The translations under genes were made by a program, and so were the position numbers. Source: Enterobacteriaceae bacterium (GTDB taxonomy: Bacteria; Pseudomonadota; Gammaproteobacteria; Enterobacterales; Enterobacteriaceae). Taken from it: 34,210 nucleotides of DNA. Where the stretch lies: contig JAIRVT010000021.1 in NCBI GenBank assembly GCA_031253755.1, positions 1 through 34,210 on the forward strand. The letters run 5' to 3'. The notes beneath the pieces are model-generated. The model did no database searches and was not told where the DNA came from. It saw only the letters and a list, made by a program, of their open reading frames with translations. This document shows positions 20,352 through 32,108 of the stretch, piece by piece (the first letter of the stretch is position 1; every line of letters starts with the position of its first letter).

Positions 20352-20807
20352 TTAAATATCATCAAGGAACGAATGATCGAGTTGTTTGAAAGCGCGTTTC
20401 AACAATTCAGCCAGTGACAGGTAAGTTGGTGTATGTTCTACGGGCATCATGGCGATCCCGGCTTCAGCAAATTTTTCACGGATGTCGTAAAACCATTTCA
20501 AGATGCTTTCCGGTAACGGTGTCGCAGCGCGTTTTCCCAGCCACCATAGCCCCTGCAATGGCAGGCTACAGGCAAACAGCGCTGTCGCAATGGATGGCCC
20601 AAGTTGCCCGCCTAATGCGATTTGCCAAGTTAGGGTAAAAATCGCCAGTGGTGGCATAAAGCGAATGCCAAAACGCGTGGCTTTGATAACGCGGTTTTCA
20701 GGAAACACAGGAGCAAGCTGTTTGACCAACGGCCACGTTTTCAGATACTGCTGCCCTAATTGGGTTCTCTTAAACCAACCTTGGTTGACAGGTGGCTCTG
20801 TATTCAT
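20352..20807 (-). CDS. yfbV: Ter macrodomain insulation membrane protein YfbV (UPF0208)
   Basis: YfbV is a small inner-membrane protein that, with tidL/tidR sites, keeps the chromosomal Ter macrodomain organisation from spreading in E. coli. The product, 151 residues from the second of two adjacent ATG codons, has the E. coli length. The family core [19 protein letters not shown] is followed by two membrane segments at about 50-67 and 70-88, with GKRAATPLP after them. The C-terminus [13 protein letters not shown] matches E. coli AFKQLDKTFLDDL. The start at 20807 is preferred because GAGG is 5 bases away; for the ATG at 20810 it would be only 2. It is divergent from ackA. E. coli yfbU, next to it, is missing here. 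Confidence 0.94.
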   Translation of the reverse strand: MNTEPPVNQGWFKRTQLGQQYLKTWPLVKQLAPVFPENRVIKATRFGIRFMPPLAIFTLTWQIALGGQLGPSIATALFACSLPLQGLWWLGKRAATPLPESILKWFYDIREKFAEAGIAMMPVEHTPTYLSLAELLKRAFKQLDHSFLDDI

Positions 20808-20810
20808 CAT

Positions 20811-21158
20811 AACCTCAGTAAGTTAAAGACGTCGTTTTTAAAAAATCCCTACAAAAAATAAAAACTTTTTTGTAGTATTACCGCTAGTAACTATATACCT
20901 TGTGAATTTCAACCTAAACCGGAAAGACAAGGGGTATATTTTGTTTTTATTACTGGTAAACGCTATCCTACACAGACTTTTATGTCGTTGCAGTAATAAA
21001 ACAAAAAACAGTTCTTTTAGCGGCACGATTTTTTACAACAGTTTTTTACAACAGTTTTTTTACAACACCCGTGGGTTATTTTGTAAACAAAATACCTCAT
21101 TTTTTAACATTTTCTTATTCAAGATAAGATTAGATCATACAAGATAATAGGTAACTCC
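20811..21158. promoter_or_regulatory. Divergent yfbV/ackA regulatory region
   Basis: This 348-base AT-rich spacer holds the outward promoters of yfbV (minus) and ackA (plus), but no gene. Short open frames here lack ribosome binding sites and recognisable products. It includes a three-copy tandem repeat (21028-21067, listed separately) and a small hairpin TCTTAT-TCAAG-ATAAGA (21113-21129), 29 bases before the ackA ATG, inside the presumed 5' leader. The ackA ribosome binding site is TAGGTAAC just ahead of the ATG. Confidence 0.5.
21028..21067. repeat. Three-copy 13-14 base tandem repeat upstream of ackA
   Basis: The unit RTTTTTTACAACA occurs at 21028-21040, 21041-21053 and, with one extra T, 21054-21067, ending 91 bases before ackA. 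It contains T-tracts in phase at 13-14 bases. It could act as an AT-rich upstream promoter element or a binding array for a nucleoid protein, or be a neutral slippage product. The repeat itself is plain; any role is inferred. Confidence 0.65.
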
Positions 21159-22361
21159 ATGTCAAGTAAGCTGGTACTGGTTCTTAACTGCGGTAGCTCC
21201 TCTCTGAAATTCGCTATCATCGACCCTGCCAATGGTGAAGAATATCTCTCTGGTCTGTCTGAGTGTTTCAACCTGCCTGAAGCCCGTATTAAATGGAAAA
21301 TAGATGGCGCGAAACATGAAGCTGCCTTAGGTGCCGGTGCAGCACACAGTGAAGCACTGAATTTCATTGTTAATACTATTTTATCTGAAAAACCAGAACT
21401 TTCCGCTCAAATTTCATCCATCGGTCACCGTATCGTTCATGGCGGCGAGAAATTCACCTCTTCTGTGGTGATTACTGACGAAGTTATCGAAGGCATCGAA
21501 GCTGCTGTCCCATTTGCACCGCTGCACAACCCGGCACACCTGATCGGTATCGCTGAAGCGAAAAAAGCTTTCCCTCATTTGGTTGAAAAAAATGTGGCTG
21601 TATTCGATACCGCATTCCACCAGACAATGCCTGAAGAAGCCTACCTGTATGCACTGCCGTACAATCTGTACAAAGAGCACGGCATTCGTCGCTACGGCGC
21701 ACACGGCACCAGCCACTTCTACGTTTCCCGTGAAGCTGCAAAAATGCTGAACAAACCGGTTGAAGAGCTGAACGTCATCACCTGCCATCTGGGTAACGGC
21801 GGTTCGGTTTCTGCGATTGTTAACGGCAAATGTGTTGACACCTCTATGGGCCTGACTCCGCTGGAAGGTCTGGTAATGGGCACCCGCAGCGGTGACATCG
21901 ACCCGGCGATCATTTTCCATCTGCACGATGCCATGGGCATGAGCGTTGACCAGATCAATACGCTGCTGACCAAAGAATCCGGTTTCCTCGGCCTGACCGA
22001 AGTCACCAGCGACTGCCGTTATGTTGAAGATAACTACGAAACCAAAGCTGATGCAAAACGTGCAATGGATGTTTTCTGTCACCGTCTGGCGAAATACATC
22101 GGCGCTTACGGTGCGTTGATGGAAGGCCGTCTGGATGCCATTATCTTCACCGGTGGCATCGGTGAAAACTCATCGCTGGTGCGTGAACTGACCCTGAAAA
22201 AAATCGCGCTGATGGGCTTCGAATACGATCACGAGCGCAACCTTGCTGCCCGTTTTGGTAAAGACGGCGTGATCACCACAGACAACAGCCGTCCGGCTCT
22301 GGTGATCCCAACCAATGAAGAATTGGTTATCGCTCAGGATTCAGCACGCCTGACTGCGTAA
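21159..22361 (+). CDS. ackA: Acetate kinase
   Basis: AckA interconverts acetyl phosphate plus ADP with acetate plus ATP, giving substrate-level ATP during overflow metabolism and helping set the acetyl phosphate pool. The 400-residue protein has the usual length and all signatures of the ASKHA-fold family: [17 protein letters not shown] at the N-terminus (Asn10), HRIVHGG near residue 90, [51 protein letters not shown] and the C-terminal FTGGIGENS. The codons are of the highly expressed type, rich in CTG, AAA, GGT and CGT. It is followed by pta after 94 bases, with a hairpin between them. Confidence 0.98.
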   Translation: MSSKLVLVLNCGSSSLKFAIIDPANGEEYLSGLSECFNLPEARIKWKIDGAKHEAALGAGAAHSEALNFIVNTILSEKPELSAQISSIGHRIVHGGEKFTSSVVITDEVIEGIEAAVPFAPLHNPAHLIGIAEAKKAFPHLVEKNVAVFDTAFHQTMPEEAYLYALPYNLYKEHGIRRYGAHGTSHFYVSREAAKMLNKPVEELNVITCHLGNGGSVSAIVNGKCVDTSMGLTPLEGLVMGTRSGDIDPAIIFHLHDAMGMSVDQINTLLTKESGFLGLTEVTSDCRYVEDNYETKADAKRAMDVFCHRLAKYIGAYGALMEGRLDAIIFTGGIGENSSLVRELTLKKIALMGFEYDHERNLAARFGKDGVITTDNSRPALVIPTNEELVIAQDSARLTA

Positions 22362-22386
22362 GTTATACCGCTGTATACTCGGCTAT

Positions 22387-22414
22387 ACCGCCAGCAATCA
22401 GCTATGCTGGCGGT
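22387..22414 (+). terminator. Intercistronic hairpin between ackA and pta
   Basis: ACCGCCAGCA and TGCTGGCGGT form a perfect 10-base GC-rich stem with an 8-base loop, followed by TATCTATTCTTAA rather than a pure T-run. Since ackA and pta are normally co-transcribed, it most likely acts as a partial terminator or as a 3' stabiliser that raises ackA mRNA over pta mRNA. Confidence 0.5.
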
Positions 22415-22455
22415 TATCTATTCTTAAATCACGTTGATTAGCTAAAGAGGCTTCC

Positions 22456-24600
22456 GTGTCCCGTATAATCATGCTAATTCCTACTGGCACCAGTGTTGGT
22501 TTAACCAGTGTCAGTCTGGGTGTCATCCGCTCCATGGAGCAAAAAGGCGTTCGCCTGAGTGTTTTCAAACCTATCGCACAACAACGCGGTAACAGTCCTC
22601 AAGACAGAACCACAGCCATTATCCGTTCTCACTCCAGCCTTCACGCTGCTGAGCCTCTGGAAATGGCTTATGTGGAATCTCTTCTGGCCACCAATAAAAA
22701 AGATGTGCTGATGGAAGAGATCGTGGCTCACTACCACGCGAATACCAAAGATGCGGAAGTGATCCTGATCGAAGGTTTAGTGCCGACCCGTAAACATCCG
22801 TTTGCGCAGTCCCTGAACTATGAAATCGCCAAAACCCTGAACGCAGAAATCGTATTTGTTACAGCGCTGGGCACTCATTCTCCTGAACAGTTAAAAGAAC
22901 AGATTGAATTGAGCCGGGCGGAATACGGTGGCAGTAAGAACAAAAACATCATCGGTGTGATTGTTAACAAACTGAATGCGCCGGTGGATGAACAGGGCCG
23001 CACTCGTCCTGATCTGTCAGAAATCTTCGACGAAGCAAACAAAGCCACTGTGGCGCATGTTGATCCAGAAACTGCATTCAAAAACAGCCCGTTGCCGATT
23101 CTCGGCTGCATTCCGTGGAATTTCGATCTGATCGCAACCCGTGCGATTGATATGGCAAAACACCTGAAAGCCGACATCATCAATGAAGGTGCTATCCAGA
23201 GCCGCCGGATCAAATCCGTCACGTTCTGTGCCCGCAGCATTCCGAACATGCTGGAATACTTCCGTCCCGGTTCCCTGCTGGTCACATCCGCAGACCGCCC
23301 GGACGTGCTGATCACCGCGTGTCTGGCAGCGATGAACGGTGTTGAAGTGGGTGCCGTTCTGCTGACTGGTGGCTATGCCATCGATGATTCCATCCGTGAA
23401 CTGTGCGAACGTGCATTCAACACCGGCCTGCCGGTTTTCACCGTGAAGACCAACACCTGGCAGACCTCACTGAACCTGCAAAGTTTCAGTCTGGAAGTGC
23501 CGGCTGATGACCATGAGCGGATCGAAAAACTGCAAGACTATGTTGCGCAGCACATCAGCAGCGATTGGATTGAATCTCTGGCTGCCACTTCTGAGCGCCC
23601 GAATCGCCTGTCTCCACCGGCATTCCGTTACCAGTTAACCGAACTGGCACGTCAGGCAGGTAAACGTATCGTTCTGCCGGAAGGTGACGAACCACGCACC
23701 GTGAAAGCAGCGGCTATCTGTGCTGAACGCGGTATTGCTGAATGTATCCTGCTGGGTGACCCGGAAGAAATCCGCCGTGTCGCAGCGGCTCAGGGTGTGG
23801 AATTGGGCGCGGGCATTGAGCTGGTTAACCCGGCTTCTGTACGTGAGCGCTATGTTCCGCGTCTGGTCGAGCTGCGTAAAAGCAAAGGTATGACAGAAGT
23901 GGTTGCCCGCGAGCAACTGGAAGACAACGTGGTTCTGGGCACACTGATGCTGGAACAAAACGAAGTCGATGGTCTGGTTTCCGGCGCAGTTCACACGACT
24001 GCAAACACCATTCGTCCACCATTGCAGTTGATCAAAACCGCACCAAACAGTTCACTGGTTTCTTCTGTTTTCTTTATGTTGCTGCCAGAGCAAGTCTTGG
24101 TTTACGGTGACTGCGCAATCAACCCGGACCCGACTGCCGAACAACTGTCTGAAATCGCCATTCAGTCGGCAGATTCAGCGAAAGCATTCGGTATCGAACC
24201 GCGCGTTGCGATGATCTCTTACTCCACCGGCAACTCTGGTGCTGGCAGCGACGTTGAGAAAGTGCGCGAAGCGACTCGTCTGGCGCAGGAAAAACGCCCG
24301 GATCTGATCATCGACGGCCCATTACAGTACGATGCGGCGATTATGGCAGACGTAGCGAAATCCAAAGCACCGAACTCACCGGTTGCAGGTCAGGCTACCG
24401 TGTTCATCTTCCCGGATCTGAACACCGGTAACACCACCTATAAAGCGGTACAGCGTTCTGCTGACTTGGTTTCTATCGGGCCAATGCTGCAAGGTATGCG
24501 TAAACCGGTTAATGACCTGTCCCGTGGCGCACTGGTTGATGACATCGTTTACACCGTTGCCCTGACCGCAATTCAGGCAACTCAGCAAGAAAACGCATAA
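22456..24600 (+). CDS. pta: Phosphate acetyltransferase
   Basis: Pta interconverts acetyl-CoA plus phosphate with acetyl phosphate plus CoA, upstream of AckA. The 714-residue protein is the long enterobacterial form. Its N-terminal P-loop NTPase-like (BioD-like) domain spans about 1-200, with [21 protein letters not shown] middle DRTGG regulatory domain lies at about 220-335. The C-terminal catalytic PTA domain (about 390-710) contains [39 protein letters not shown] and the DGPLQYDAA region. Pyruvate and NADH act on the N-terminal part in E. coli. It is the second gene of the ackA-pta operon, with a GAGG-like site (AAAGAGGCTTCC) ahead of a GTG start codon, and is followed by a strong terminator. 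Confidence 0.98.
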   Translation: MSRIIMLIPTGTSVGLTSVSLGVIRSMEQKGVRLSVFKPIAQQRGNSPQDRTTAIIRSHSSLHAAEPLEMAYVESLLATNKKDVLMEEIVAHYHANTKDAEVILIEGLVPTRKHPFAQSLNYEIAKTLNAEIVFVTALGTHSPEQLKEQIELSRAEYGGSKNKNIIGVIVNKLNAPVDEQGRTRPDLSEIFDEANKATVAHVDPETAFKNSPLPILGCIPWNFDLIATRAIDMAKHLKADIINEGAIQSRRIKSVTFCARSIPNMLEYFRPGSLLVTSADRPDVLITACLAAMNGVEVGAVLLTGGYAIDDSIRELCERAFNTGLPVFTVKTNTWQTSLNLQSFSLEVPADDHERIEKLQDYVAQHISSDWIESLAATSERPNRLSPPAFRYQLTELARQAGKRIVLPEGDEPRTVKAAAICAERGIAECILLGDPEEIRRVAAAQGVELGAGIELVNPASVRERYVPRLVELRKSKGMTEVVAREQLEDNVVLGTLMLEQNEVDGLVSGAVHTTANTIRPPLQLIKTAPNSSLVSSVFFMLLPEQVLVYGDCAINPDPTAEQLSEIAIQSADSAKAFGIEPRVAMISYSTGNSGAGSDVEKVREATRLAQEKRPDLIIDGPLQYDAAIMADVAKSKAPNSPVAGQATVFIFPDLNTGNTTYKAVQRSADLVSIGPMLQGMRKPVNDLSRGALVDDIVYTVALTAIQATQQENA

Positions 24601-24625
24601 TTCCTGCATACCTTTTTATAATGCC

Positions 24626-24660
24626 AATCGGCTTCAGAGGATTCTCTGAGGCCGATTTTT
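24626..24660 (+). terminator. Rho-independent terminator of ackA-pta
   Basis: Arms of 14 bases (24626-24639 and 24644-24657), with one G-U type mismatch and a GATT loop, run straight into TTTTT (24656-24660). It starts 25 bases after the pta stop and is a textbook intrinsic terminator. The A-rich side on the other strand could also stop transcription from the converging gene at 24676. Confidence 0.88.
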
Positions 24661-24675
24661 ATGAATATTTTAATA

Positions 24676-25275
24676 CTATGGATCATAGAAAAAAAATCTG
24701 CCTTCTGTTAAATCTCCTTCATGAGCAAGATAATAATAATCTCTGGGTTCAGTCTGATTAACAGATAACGATATTGATTCCACAGACACATAACTTTCTG
24801 AAGCATACACTCTCATTCCTACCAGTCTTGCTAATGTTCTTACAAAGAGCCTATCCTCAGGCTCTGAATAATCACCTATAAGCCGAACGCTATGAATAGG
24901 GCTATTACTCCTTATTAACCTACTAATAAATCTAGCAGTAAGTGTAATACTTATTCGATAACCTCCCCCACCTGAAAAATATCCGTCATTTGCATTTAAC
25001 CCTGCTGGGCAACTTCCATTACCAACGATATGTAATCTACGATGAACAACTGCTCCTAACGGGTTCCGTGTTGATAATTGCCCCAACGGAGTTCTCTGGC
25101 TTAATGGATTTATTGCGAAAGGTCTGTATCTTGGAGTTGGGACATCGTATCTGCTGTTAGTCACAAAATATAGACATTGCAATTGAACACTACTATGAAG
25201 ATTTATTCGGTTAGTCGTTCCAATGGGAACATTTTCAGGTACGTTTTCTCTTGATTGTAAATCGAACTGTTCCAT
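24676..25275 (-). CDS. Orphan protein with a possible C80/caspase-like fold, key residues absent
   Basis: I do not recognise this 199-residue protein. The start at 25275 is fixed by GAGG five to six bases upstream (GTGAGGTAAATATG); the open frame extends further to 25365 but has no support. There is no signal peptide or membrane segment. Residues 80-88 (RLHIVGNGS), then 107-122 and 128-159 (SVRLIGDYSEPED, LFVRTLARLVGMRVYAS), follow the strand-loop-helix rhythm of clan-CD cysteine peptidase domains such as MARTX C80, where one expects HGS after the first strand and a cysteine after the second. Here Asn86 and Asp135 stand in those places, so an active peptidase is unlikely. It uses more A/T-ending and rare codons than pta. 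It converges on pta and lies 139 bases after the permease. The fold is an impression, not a proven match. Confidence 0.6.
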   Translation of the reverse strand: MEQFDLQSRENVPENVPIGTTNRINLHSSVQLQCLYFVTNSRYDVPTPRYRPFAINPLSQRTPLGQLSTRNPLGAVVHRRLHIVGNGSCPAGLNANDGYFSGGGGYRISITLTARFISRLIRSNSPIHSVRLIGDYSEPEDRLFVRTLARLVGMRVYASESYVSVESISLSVNQTEPRDYYYLAHEGDLTEGRFFFYDP

Positions 25276-25414
25276 ATTTACCTCACACTCAAAGATAAAT
25301 GATCGAGCGAGTTGTAGAAGCCAACTGAGAGGCAACCTGAAAAACGAAAGGTATAATAGCAACAATACGAACTGTACTTTTCTATCATACCGCCGTTTTT
25401 TTCAGCAAACTGCG

Positions 25415-26809
25415 CTACCGCCGATTTTTCCGCAACCGCCATAACACTTCCAATATCACAAACCAGATTGGTGTGCCATACAGTGCAATCCGCGTATCGT
25501 AATCAAATATCATAATCACGACCGTAAAAGCAAAAAATATCAGCGTACACCATGTCATTAAAATACCCATCGGCATTTTATAGATAGAAGCTTTATGCAG
25601 ATCAGGGCGTTTTTTACGGTAGGACAAATAAGCAAACAAGATCATGCACCAGCTATAAATCACCATAATGGCGGCGACTGTCGAAACAATGGTAAATAGT
25701 TTCATCACATTCGGCACGATAAACAACAACAGCACGCCACTTGCCATGCAGACAACCGAAAATATCAGGCTGAATACCGGGATCGAGCTTCTTTCAGAAA
25801 GCTGCTTAAATTTGCCATGCGCCAGTTTTTCGGTGGATAAACCATACAACATTCGGGTACAGGCATATAATCCGCTGTTTGCAGAAGACATTGCTGAAGT
25901 CAGCGCCACAAAATTAATCACTGCCGCCGCTGCCGGTAACCCCGCCAGTGCAAAGAGTGTGACAAACGGGCTGACATCAGGAGAGATACGCTGCCATGAA
26001 GTCACGGCGATAATGCACATCATCGAAAGGACATAAAAGATAATGACGCGAATGGGGATGCTGTTGATCGCTTTCGGTAAAATTTTCTCCGGCTCTTTGG
26101 TTTCCGCCGTCACCGTTCCCACCAGTTCAATACCGGTAAACGAGAAAATCGCAATCTGAAAACCGGCTAAAAAGCCAAATACGCCGTTAGGCAGGAAGAC
26201 GTCAGGATTTGTCAGGTGACGAACCGATGCCGTCACACCGTTCGGTGAAGTCCAGCCAATCATCACCATCCCTGCGCCTACGATAATCAGTGCGACGATG
26301 GCCACCACTTTGATCATGGCAAACCAGAACTCAGTCTCACCAAATAACCGGACGGAGAAAAAGTTGCACAGGCACATCAGGCCTAAAATAAACAGGGCGG
26401 TAAACCAGAGCGAAATGTCAGGAAACCAATACTGGATATAGCCGCCACAGACGACAACATCGGCAATACAGCTTACGACCCAGCTCATCCAATAGGTCCA
26501 ACCTAAAAAATAACTGGCTTTTTCGCCCAGATAATCCGCAATAAAATCGGCAAATGTGCGGTAATTCAGGTTAGTGAGCAATAATTCACCCATCGCCCGC
26601 ATCACCATAAAGGCAAAAAAGCCGATCAGCAGATAAGTCAGAATAATCGACGTGCCTGATACCGCGATGGTTTTTCCCGTTCCCATAAAGAGACCGGTGC
26701 CAATCGCACCACCAATGGCAATTAATTGGATGTGGCGTTTACTTAACCCACGATGAAGTGTTTGCGCGCCTGCATATTGTTCCGCTGGCGTTTTTACCGT
26801 CTTTGTCAT
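25415..26809 (-). CDS. CycA-type amino acid permease (APC superfamily, AAT family)
   Basis: This 464-residue inner-membrane protein has about 12 hydrophobic segments and the signatures of the amino acid transporter (AAT) family: RHIQLIAIGGAIGTGLFMGTG in helix 1, VMRAMGELLL, FWFAMIKVVAIVALI, FTGIELVGTVTAET and SSANSGLYACTRMLYGL. By eye the closest E. coli relative is CycA, the D-serine/D-alanine/glycine:H+ symporter, sharing long blocks such as AINSIPIR and YKMPMG. Clear divergence elsewhere leaves the substrate open. It is the first gene after the ast operon on the same strand, 254 bases from astE, with a repeat element and a hairpin between them, so it probably has its own promoter. GGAG lies 8 bases before the ATG. 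No strong terminator follows. Confidence 0.9.
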   Translation of the reverse strand: MTKTVKTPAEQYAGAQTLHRGLSKRHIQLIAIGGAIGTGLFMGTGKTIAVSGTSIILTYLLIGFFAFMVMRAMGELLLTNLNYRTFADFIADYLGEKASYFLGWTYWMSWVVSCIADVVVCGGYIQYWFPDISLWFTALFILGLMCLCNFFSVRLFGETEFWFAMIKVVAIVALIIVGAGMVMIGWTSPNGVTASVRHLTNPDVFLPNGVFGFLAGFQIAIFSFTGIELVGTVTAETKEPEKILPKAINSIPIRVIIFYVLSMMCIIAVTSWQRISPDVSPFVTLFALAGLPAAAAVINFVALTSAMSSANSGLYACTRMLYGLSTEKLAHGKFKQLSERSSIPVFSLIFSVVCMASGVLLLFIVPNVMKLFTIVSTVAAIMVIYSWCMILFAYLSYRKKRPDLHKASIYKMPMGILMTWCTLIFFAFTVVIMIFDYDTRIALYGTPIWFVILEVLWRLRKNRR

Positions 26810-26898
26810 TATTAGTCTCCACGGTTTTATCTATCTATATTTATATCTATATGAAATTACTCAATAAAATTTCAAAATCGCAGGCGCTTCCTTATATA

Positions 26899-26978
26899 CT
26901 TTTTTCATCATAATGAGAGCATCAGCAGTGGTTGCTCCTTATCCCGCGCGGTGCGTGGGATAAGGAATACTCCTATCA
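26899..26978. repeat. Hairpin-bearing repeat element, copy A (downstream of ast)
   Basis: An 80-base segment with a direct, ungapped counterpart at 34131-34210. Over 26901-26978, 62 of 78 positions are identical. Its core is a hairpin: 14-base arms (26936-26949 and 26953-26966) with one G-U type mismatch and a GGT loop. The conserved flanks include TTTTTCAT, GAGAG.ATC and GGAA.ACTCCT.TCA. It lies between astE and the permease. It may be a dispersed palindromic element or a structured RNA; I do not recognise a known family. Confidence 0.7.
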
Positions 26979-26995
26979 TTTTGAAAAGCTATTTA

Positions 26996-27015
26996 TCTCA
27001 CGCCGCAGCGCGAGA
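26996..27015 (-). terminator. Candidate ast operon terminator hairpin
   Basis: In the ast transcript the sequence reads TCTCGCGC-TGCG-GCGTGAGA, an 8-base stem with one G-U pair, followed by TAAATAGCTTTTC. It lies about 50 bases after the astE stop. A second, AT-rich stem GTTTTTC-ATAACA-GAAAAAC (27041-27060) is just ahead. The U-tract is weak, so termination may be partial. Confidence 0.4.
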
Positions 27016-27063
27016 CAGAGGAAGTTTTCCGCATTTGAGTGTTTTTCTGTTATGAAAAACGAT

Positions 27064-28071
27064 TTAAGACAATTGCTCTAACAACAGGCCAGCCCTTAAG
27101 CCAATGGCGACATTGGCATTAGGAAACAAAATAAAATTTGCAGGAGAGGTGATTTTCCAGCATTTTTTTTCATGGCTGGCCGCTTCCTGACTGGCGATTT
27201 CAAAACCTTCCGGCAGTGCGGTGAAGTTTTTGGTATCTTCAGGAATATGCAGCCGGAAACTATTGTCTTGCTTGATAATGGAATCATGAACACGATAGCG
27301 TTTCATGGCAGGTTTTTTCCGTTGAATATCAAACGAGCCAGCCACCAGCTTTTGTAACGCTGCCGTGATATTGCTGAACTTAGTCAGGTCATTCTGCCCA
27401 AACGGATAAACCTTGCCGATTTCCATCGTGCAGCTATCCATATTGAAATACTGGCTGGTGAATTGGGTGAATGTTCCGCCTTCCGTTTTATGAAAAACCA
27501 GCGCATCAATATCGCTTCCTTCCAGCCATTGCAAAAAGTCGGCCGAATATTCACGCTGCTGGAAAGGCAGCAGCGCAAATTGCTCGTGGCAGGACCCCCT
27601 GATCGCCGTATGCAGGTCAAGATGCCAGCGGCGCGTCGAAGCCATCACAGCCGGTGTCTGGCAAAACTGCGCAATCACAGACTCCAGCTCTTCCGCACGT
27701 TGGGTTTCAATTCCGGCCGGAAAATTCCGGTAACGGCCACCAAACATACGATTGAGGTCATTATCAACATAACGCTTGCTTTCGCACATGGCAGCCACGT
27801 TACCGAAAATCAGCAGCAGATTGTGTTGTAGAAGTAGATCGCGTTGTAAAAATAGATCGTGCTGTACCAGTTGCGACAATAATTGCAGCAGGATCTCCAC
27901 CGGTGCGGTTTCATTCCCGTGTATTCCGGCAGAGATGATCAAGGTATCGCTTTTCGGCTCTTGAGGGATAAGCTGCAACACGCCTTCTGCCAGCCATGTC
28001 GCCGTCAATCCCGCCGGAAAACTGAGCGCGTTCTCAAGTTTTTTTTCAAGCAATAAAGAAAGTAAATCCAT
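27064..28071 (-). CDS. astE: Succinylglutamate desuccinylase
   Basis: AstE is the last enzyme of the arginine succinyltransferase pathway and cleaves N-succinylglutamate to glutamate and succinate. It belongs to the zinc carboxypeptidase-like AspA/AstE family. Zinc ligands are His51 and Glu54 in SAGIHGNETAPVE and His154 in WHLDLHTAIRGS. The asparagine/arginine motif DNDLNRMFGGR (about 103-113) is present. The length of 335 residues compares with 322 in E. coli. Part of the extra length is a six-residue tandem duplication at about 72-89 (LFLQRD/LLLQHN pattern), mirrored in the DNA. Gene order astC-A-D-B-E is the E. coli order, and astE starts 12 bases after astB. Confidence 0.96.
   Translation of the reverse strand: MDLLSLLLEKKLENALSFPAGLTATWLAEGVLQLIPQEPKSDTLIISAGIHGNETAPVEILLQLLSQLVQHDLFLQRDLLLQHNLLLIFGNVAAMCESKRYVDNDLNRMFGGRYRNFPAGIETQRAEELESVIAQFCQTPAVMASTRRWHLDLHTAIRGSCHEQFALLPFQQREYSADFLQWLEGSDIDALVFHKTEGGTFTQFTSQYFNMDSCTMEIGKVYPFGQNDLTKFSNITAALQKLVAGSFDIQRKKPAMKRYRVHDSIIKQDNSFRLHIPEDTKNFTALPEGFEIASQEAASHEKKCWKITSPANFILFPNANVAIGLRAGLLLEQLS
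27823..27866 (-). repeat. In-frame 18-base tandem duplication inside astE
   Basis: Two 18-base units (27823-27840 and 27841-27858, 15 of 18 identical) and the first 8 bases of a third follow in tandem. They encode the repeated six-residue pattern LQHxLL/LQRDLL in AstE, before LLLIFGN. E. coli AstE is shorter at this place, so the copies look like an insertion by slippage that kept the frame. Confidence 0.65.
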
Positions 28072-28083
28072 TCCGCCTCCTGA

Positions 28084-29427
28084 TTAACGCTGAAACTCAT
28101 AGATAGAGCCGAGTTCAAGGATCTGCGTTAACTCATCAAGGGCAGAATAAACCTCTGTTAACAATTGAGGATCGGCCAGATCAGCAGCATACAAAGAATC
28201 ACGGTAATGACGTTCAACCCATGTGGTTAAACGCTGATATAACTCCGCCGTCATTAATACCGCCGGATTCACCGCTGCCAGCTCTTTTGCCTGCATCGCA
28301 ACCCGCAACCGCAGGCAGGCAGGCCCGCCACCATTGCGCATACTTTCGCGCAAATCAAAGAAATGGAGCTTCTTGATAGGCGAATTGCCGGACACGACCA
28401 GCGACTGTAAGTACGCGGAAACATTCGCATTATGGCGGCATTCTTCCGGCAAAATCAGCATCATGCTGCCATCAGGCTGGCTTAATAACTGGCTGTTGAA
28501 AAGATAAGAACTCACGGCATCTTCAATCGTCACCTGCGAGGCCGGCACTTCAACCGGAATGAATTTCTGCCCCAGACGCGCCAGTTTTTCTTCCAGTTCA
28601 GCCAGAACCGCCTGCTGATTCACGAGCGCCTGTTCATGGTGGAAAAAAACATTCTGGTTACTGACAGAAATCACATCGTTATGGAACACACCGCCATCAA
28701 TCGCCAGCGGATTCTGCTGGGCAAAAACCGTCTGCGCATCGTCAAGCTGGTGCAGCCGGGCAACCGCCTGACTGGCCTCCAGTGTCTGCCGCGCAGGATA
28801 ACGCGCCGGTGCGATTCCACCCTGCAAAGCGCTGCGGCCATAAACAAACAATTGCACACCCGCTTCATCATAGTCACCGCAAAAACGGTTATGGTTCGCC
28901 GCACCTTCATCGCCCCAGTCCGCATGTTGTGGCAAGGGATCATGATGGGCGAAACAGTTCTCATCAGCAAAAACCGCTTTCAACGCACGGGATGTGGTGA
29001 CACTTTCCAGTGAACGGTGCAATTTGTTATTCAGGTTAGCCACCGTAAAGTGAACCCGGCGATCGGCACTGTCCGCAGAAGGCGATACCGTCGCGGCATT
29101 GGCGGTCCACATCGACGAAGCCGAGCTGAGGTTGGACAGCAATAAAGGTGAATAACGCGCTGCTTTGCTCAATACCTGTTCATCACTGCCGGTAAAACCA
29201 AGCTGGCGCAACGCAGGCAGATTGGGCCTTTGTTGTGGGGGTAGAACCCCCTGCACCAGTCCCATATCCGACAACGCTTTCATTTTGGTTAACCCCTGAA
29301 GCGCCGCTTTACGGGGATTCGATTCCTGCCCGCGATGATTCATCGAGGCTTCATTACCCATCGACAGCCCGGCATAATGATGTGTCATGCCTACCAGACC
29401 GTCAAAGTTTGCTTCTAATCCTGACAT
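28084..29427 (-). CDS. astB: N-succinylarginine dihydrolase
   Basis: AstB hydrolyses N-succinylarginine to N-succinylornithine, two ammonia and CO2; it is a guanidine-modifying, amidinotransferase-fold enzyme. The catalytic residues are visible: Glu174 in [10 protein letters not shown], His249 in GVFHNDVI, and the nucleophile Cys371 in [12 protein letters not shown]. From the ATG at 29427 the protein is 447 residues, the same as E. coli, and starts [13 protein letters not shown]. An in-frame ATG 18 bases upstream (29445) would add MSGKRA; the two starts lie in a tandem duplication. The first has AAAGGAG 10 bases away, the second AGGA 9 bases away, so both may be used. It lies 23-41 bases after astD. 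Confidence 0.95.
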   Translation of the reverse strand: MSGLEANFDGLVGMTHHYAGLSMGNEASMNHRGQESNPRKAALQGLTKMKALSDMGLVQGVLPPQQRPNLPALRQLGFTGSDEQVLSKAARYSPLLLSNLSSASSMWTANAATVSPSADSADRRVHFTVANLNNKLHRSLESVTTSRALKAVFADENCFAHHDPLPQHADWGDEGAANHNRFCGDYDEAGVQLFVYGRSALQGGIAPARYPARQTLEASQAVARLHQLDDAQTVFAQQNPLAIDGGVFHNDVISVSNQNVFFHHEQALVNQQAVLAELEEKLARLGQKFIPVEVPASQVTIEDAVSSYLFNSQLLSQPDGSMMLILPEECRHNANVSAYLQSLVVSGNSPIKKLHFFDLRESMRNGGGPACLRLRVAMQAKELAAVNPAVLMTAELYQRLTTWVERHYRDSLYAADLADPQLLTEVYSALDELTQILELGSIYEFQR

Positions 29428-29468
29428 AGCCCTTTTTCCTGACATAGCTTTTGTGCTCCTTTAAAAAA

Positions 29469-32026
<2,558 letters not shown>

Positions 32027-32060
32027 GACATCACCTCAAAGCTACATCTCTTTCCTATAC

Positions 32061-32105
32061 CAATATTTCCTACAGCAATATTTCCTACAGCAATATTTTC
32101 TACAG
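32061..32105. repeat. Three-copy 15-base tandem repeat between astC and astA
   Basis: The unit CAATATTTCCTACAG occurs at 32061-32075 and 32076-32090 and with one change at 32091-32105, directly behind the astC stop. A degenerate partial copy may precede it (TTTCCTATAC, 32051-32060). It fills more than half of the 82-base astC-astA gap. It may affect coupling between the two genes, but a neutral slippage origin is as likely. Confidence 0.75.
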
Positions 32106-32108
32106 CAA

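Noticed and set aside
21414..22082. 222-residue open frame antisense to ackA
   Set aside because: ackA on the other strand is unmistakable and the frame is a codon-bias shadow without start signals.
27041..27060. GTTTTTC-ATAACA-GAAAAAC stem after astE as the operon terminator
   Set aside because: The stem is AT-rich and weak and has no T-run after it; the GC-rich hairpin at 26996-27015 is a better candidate.
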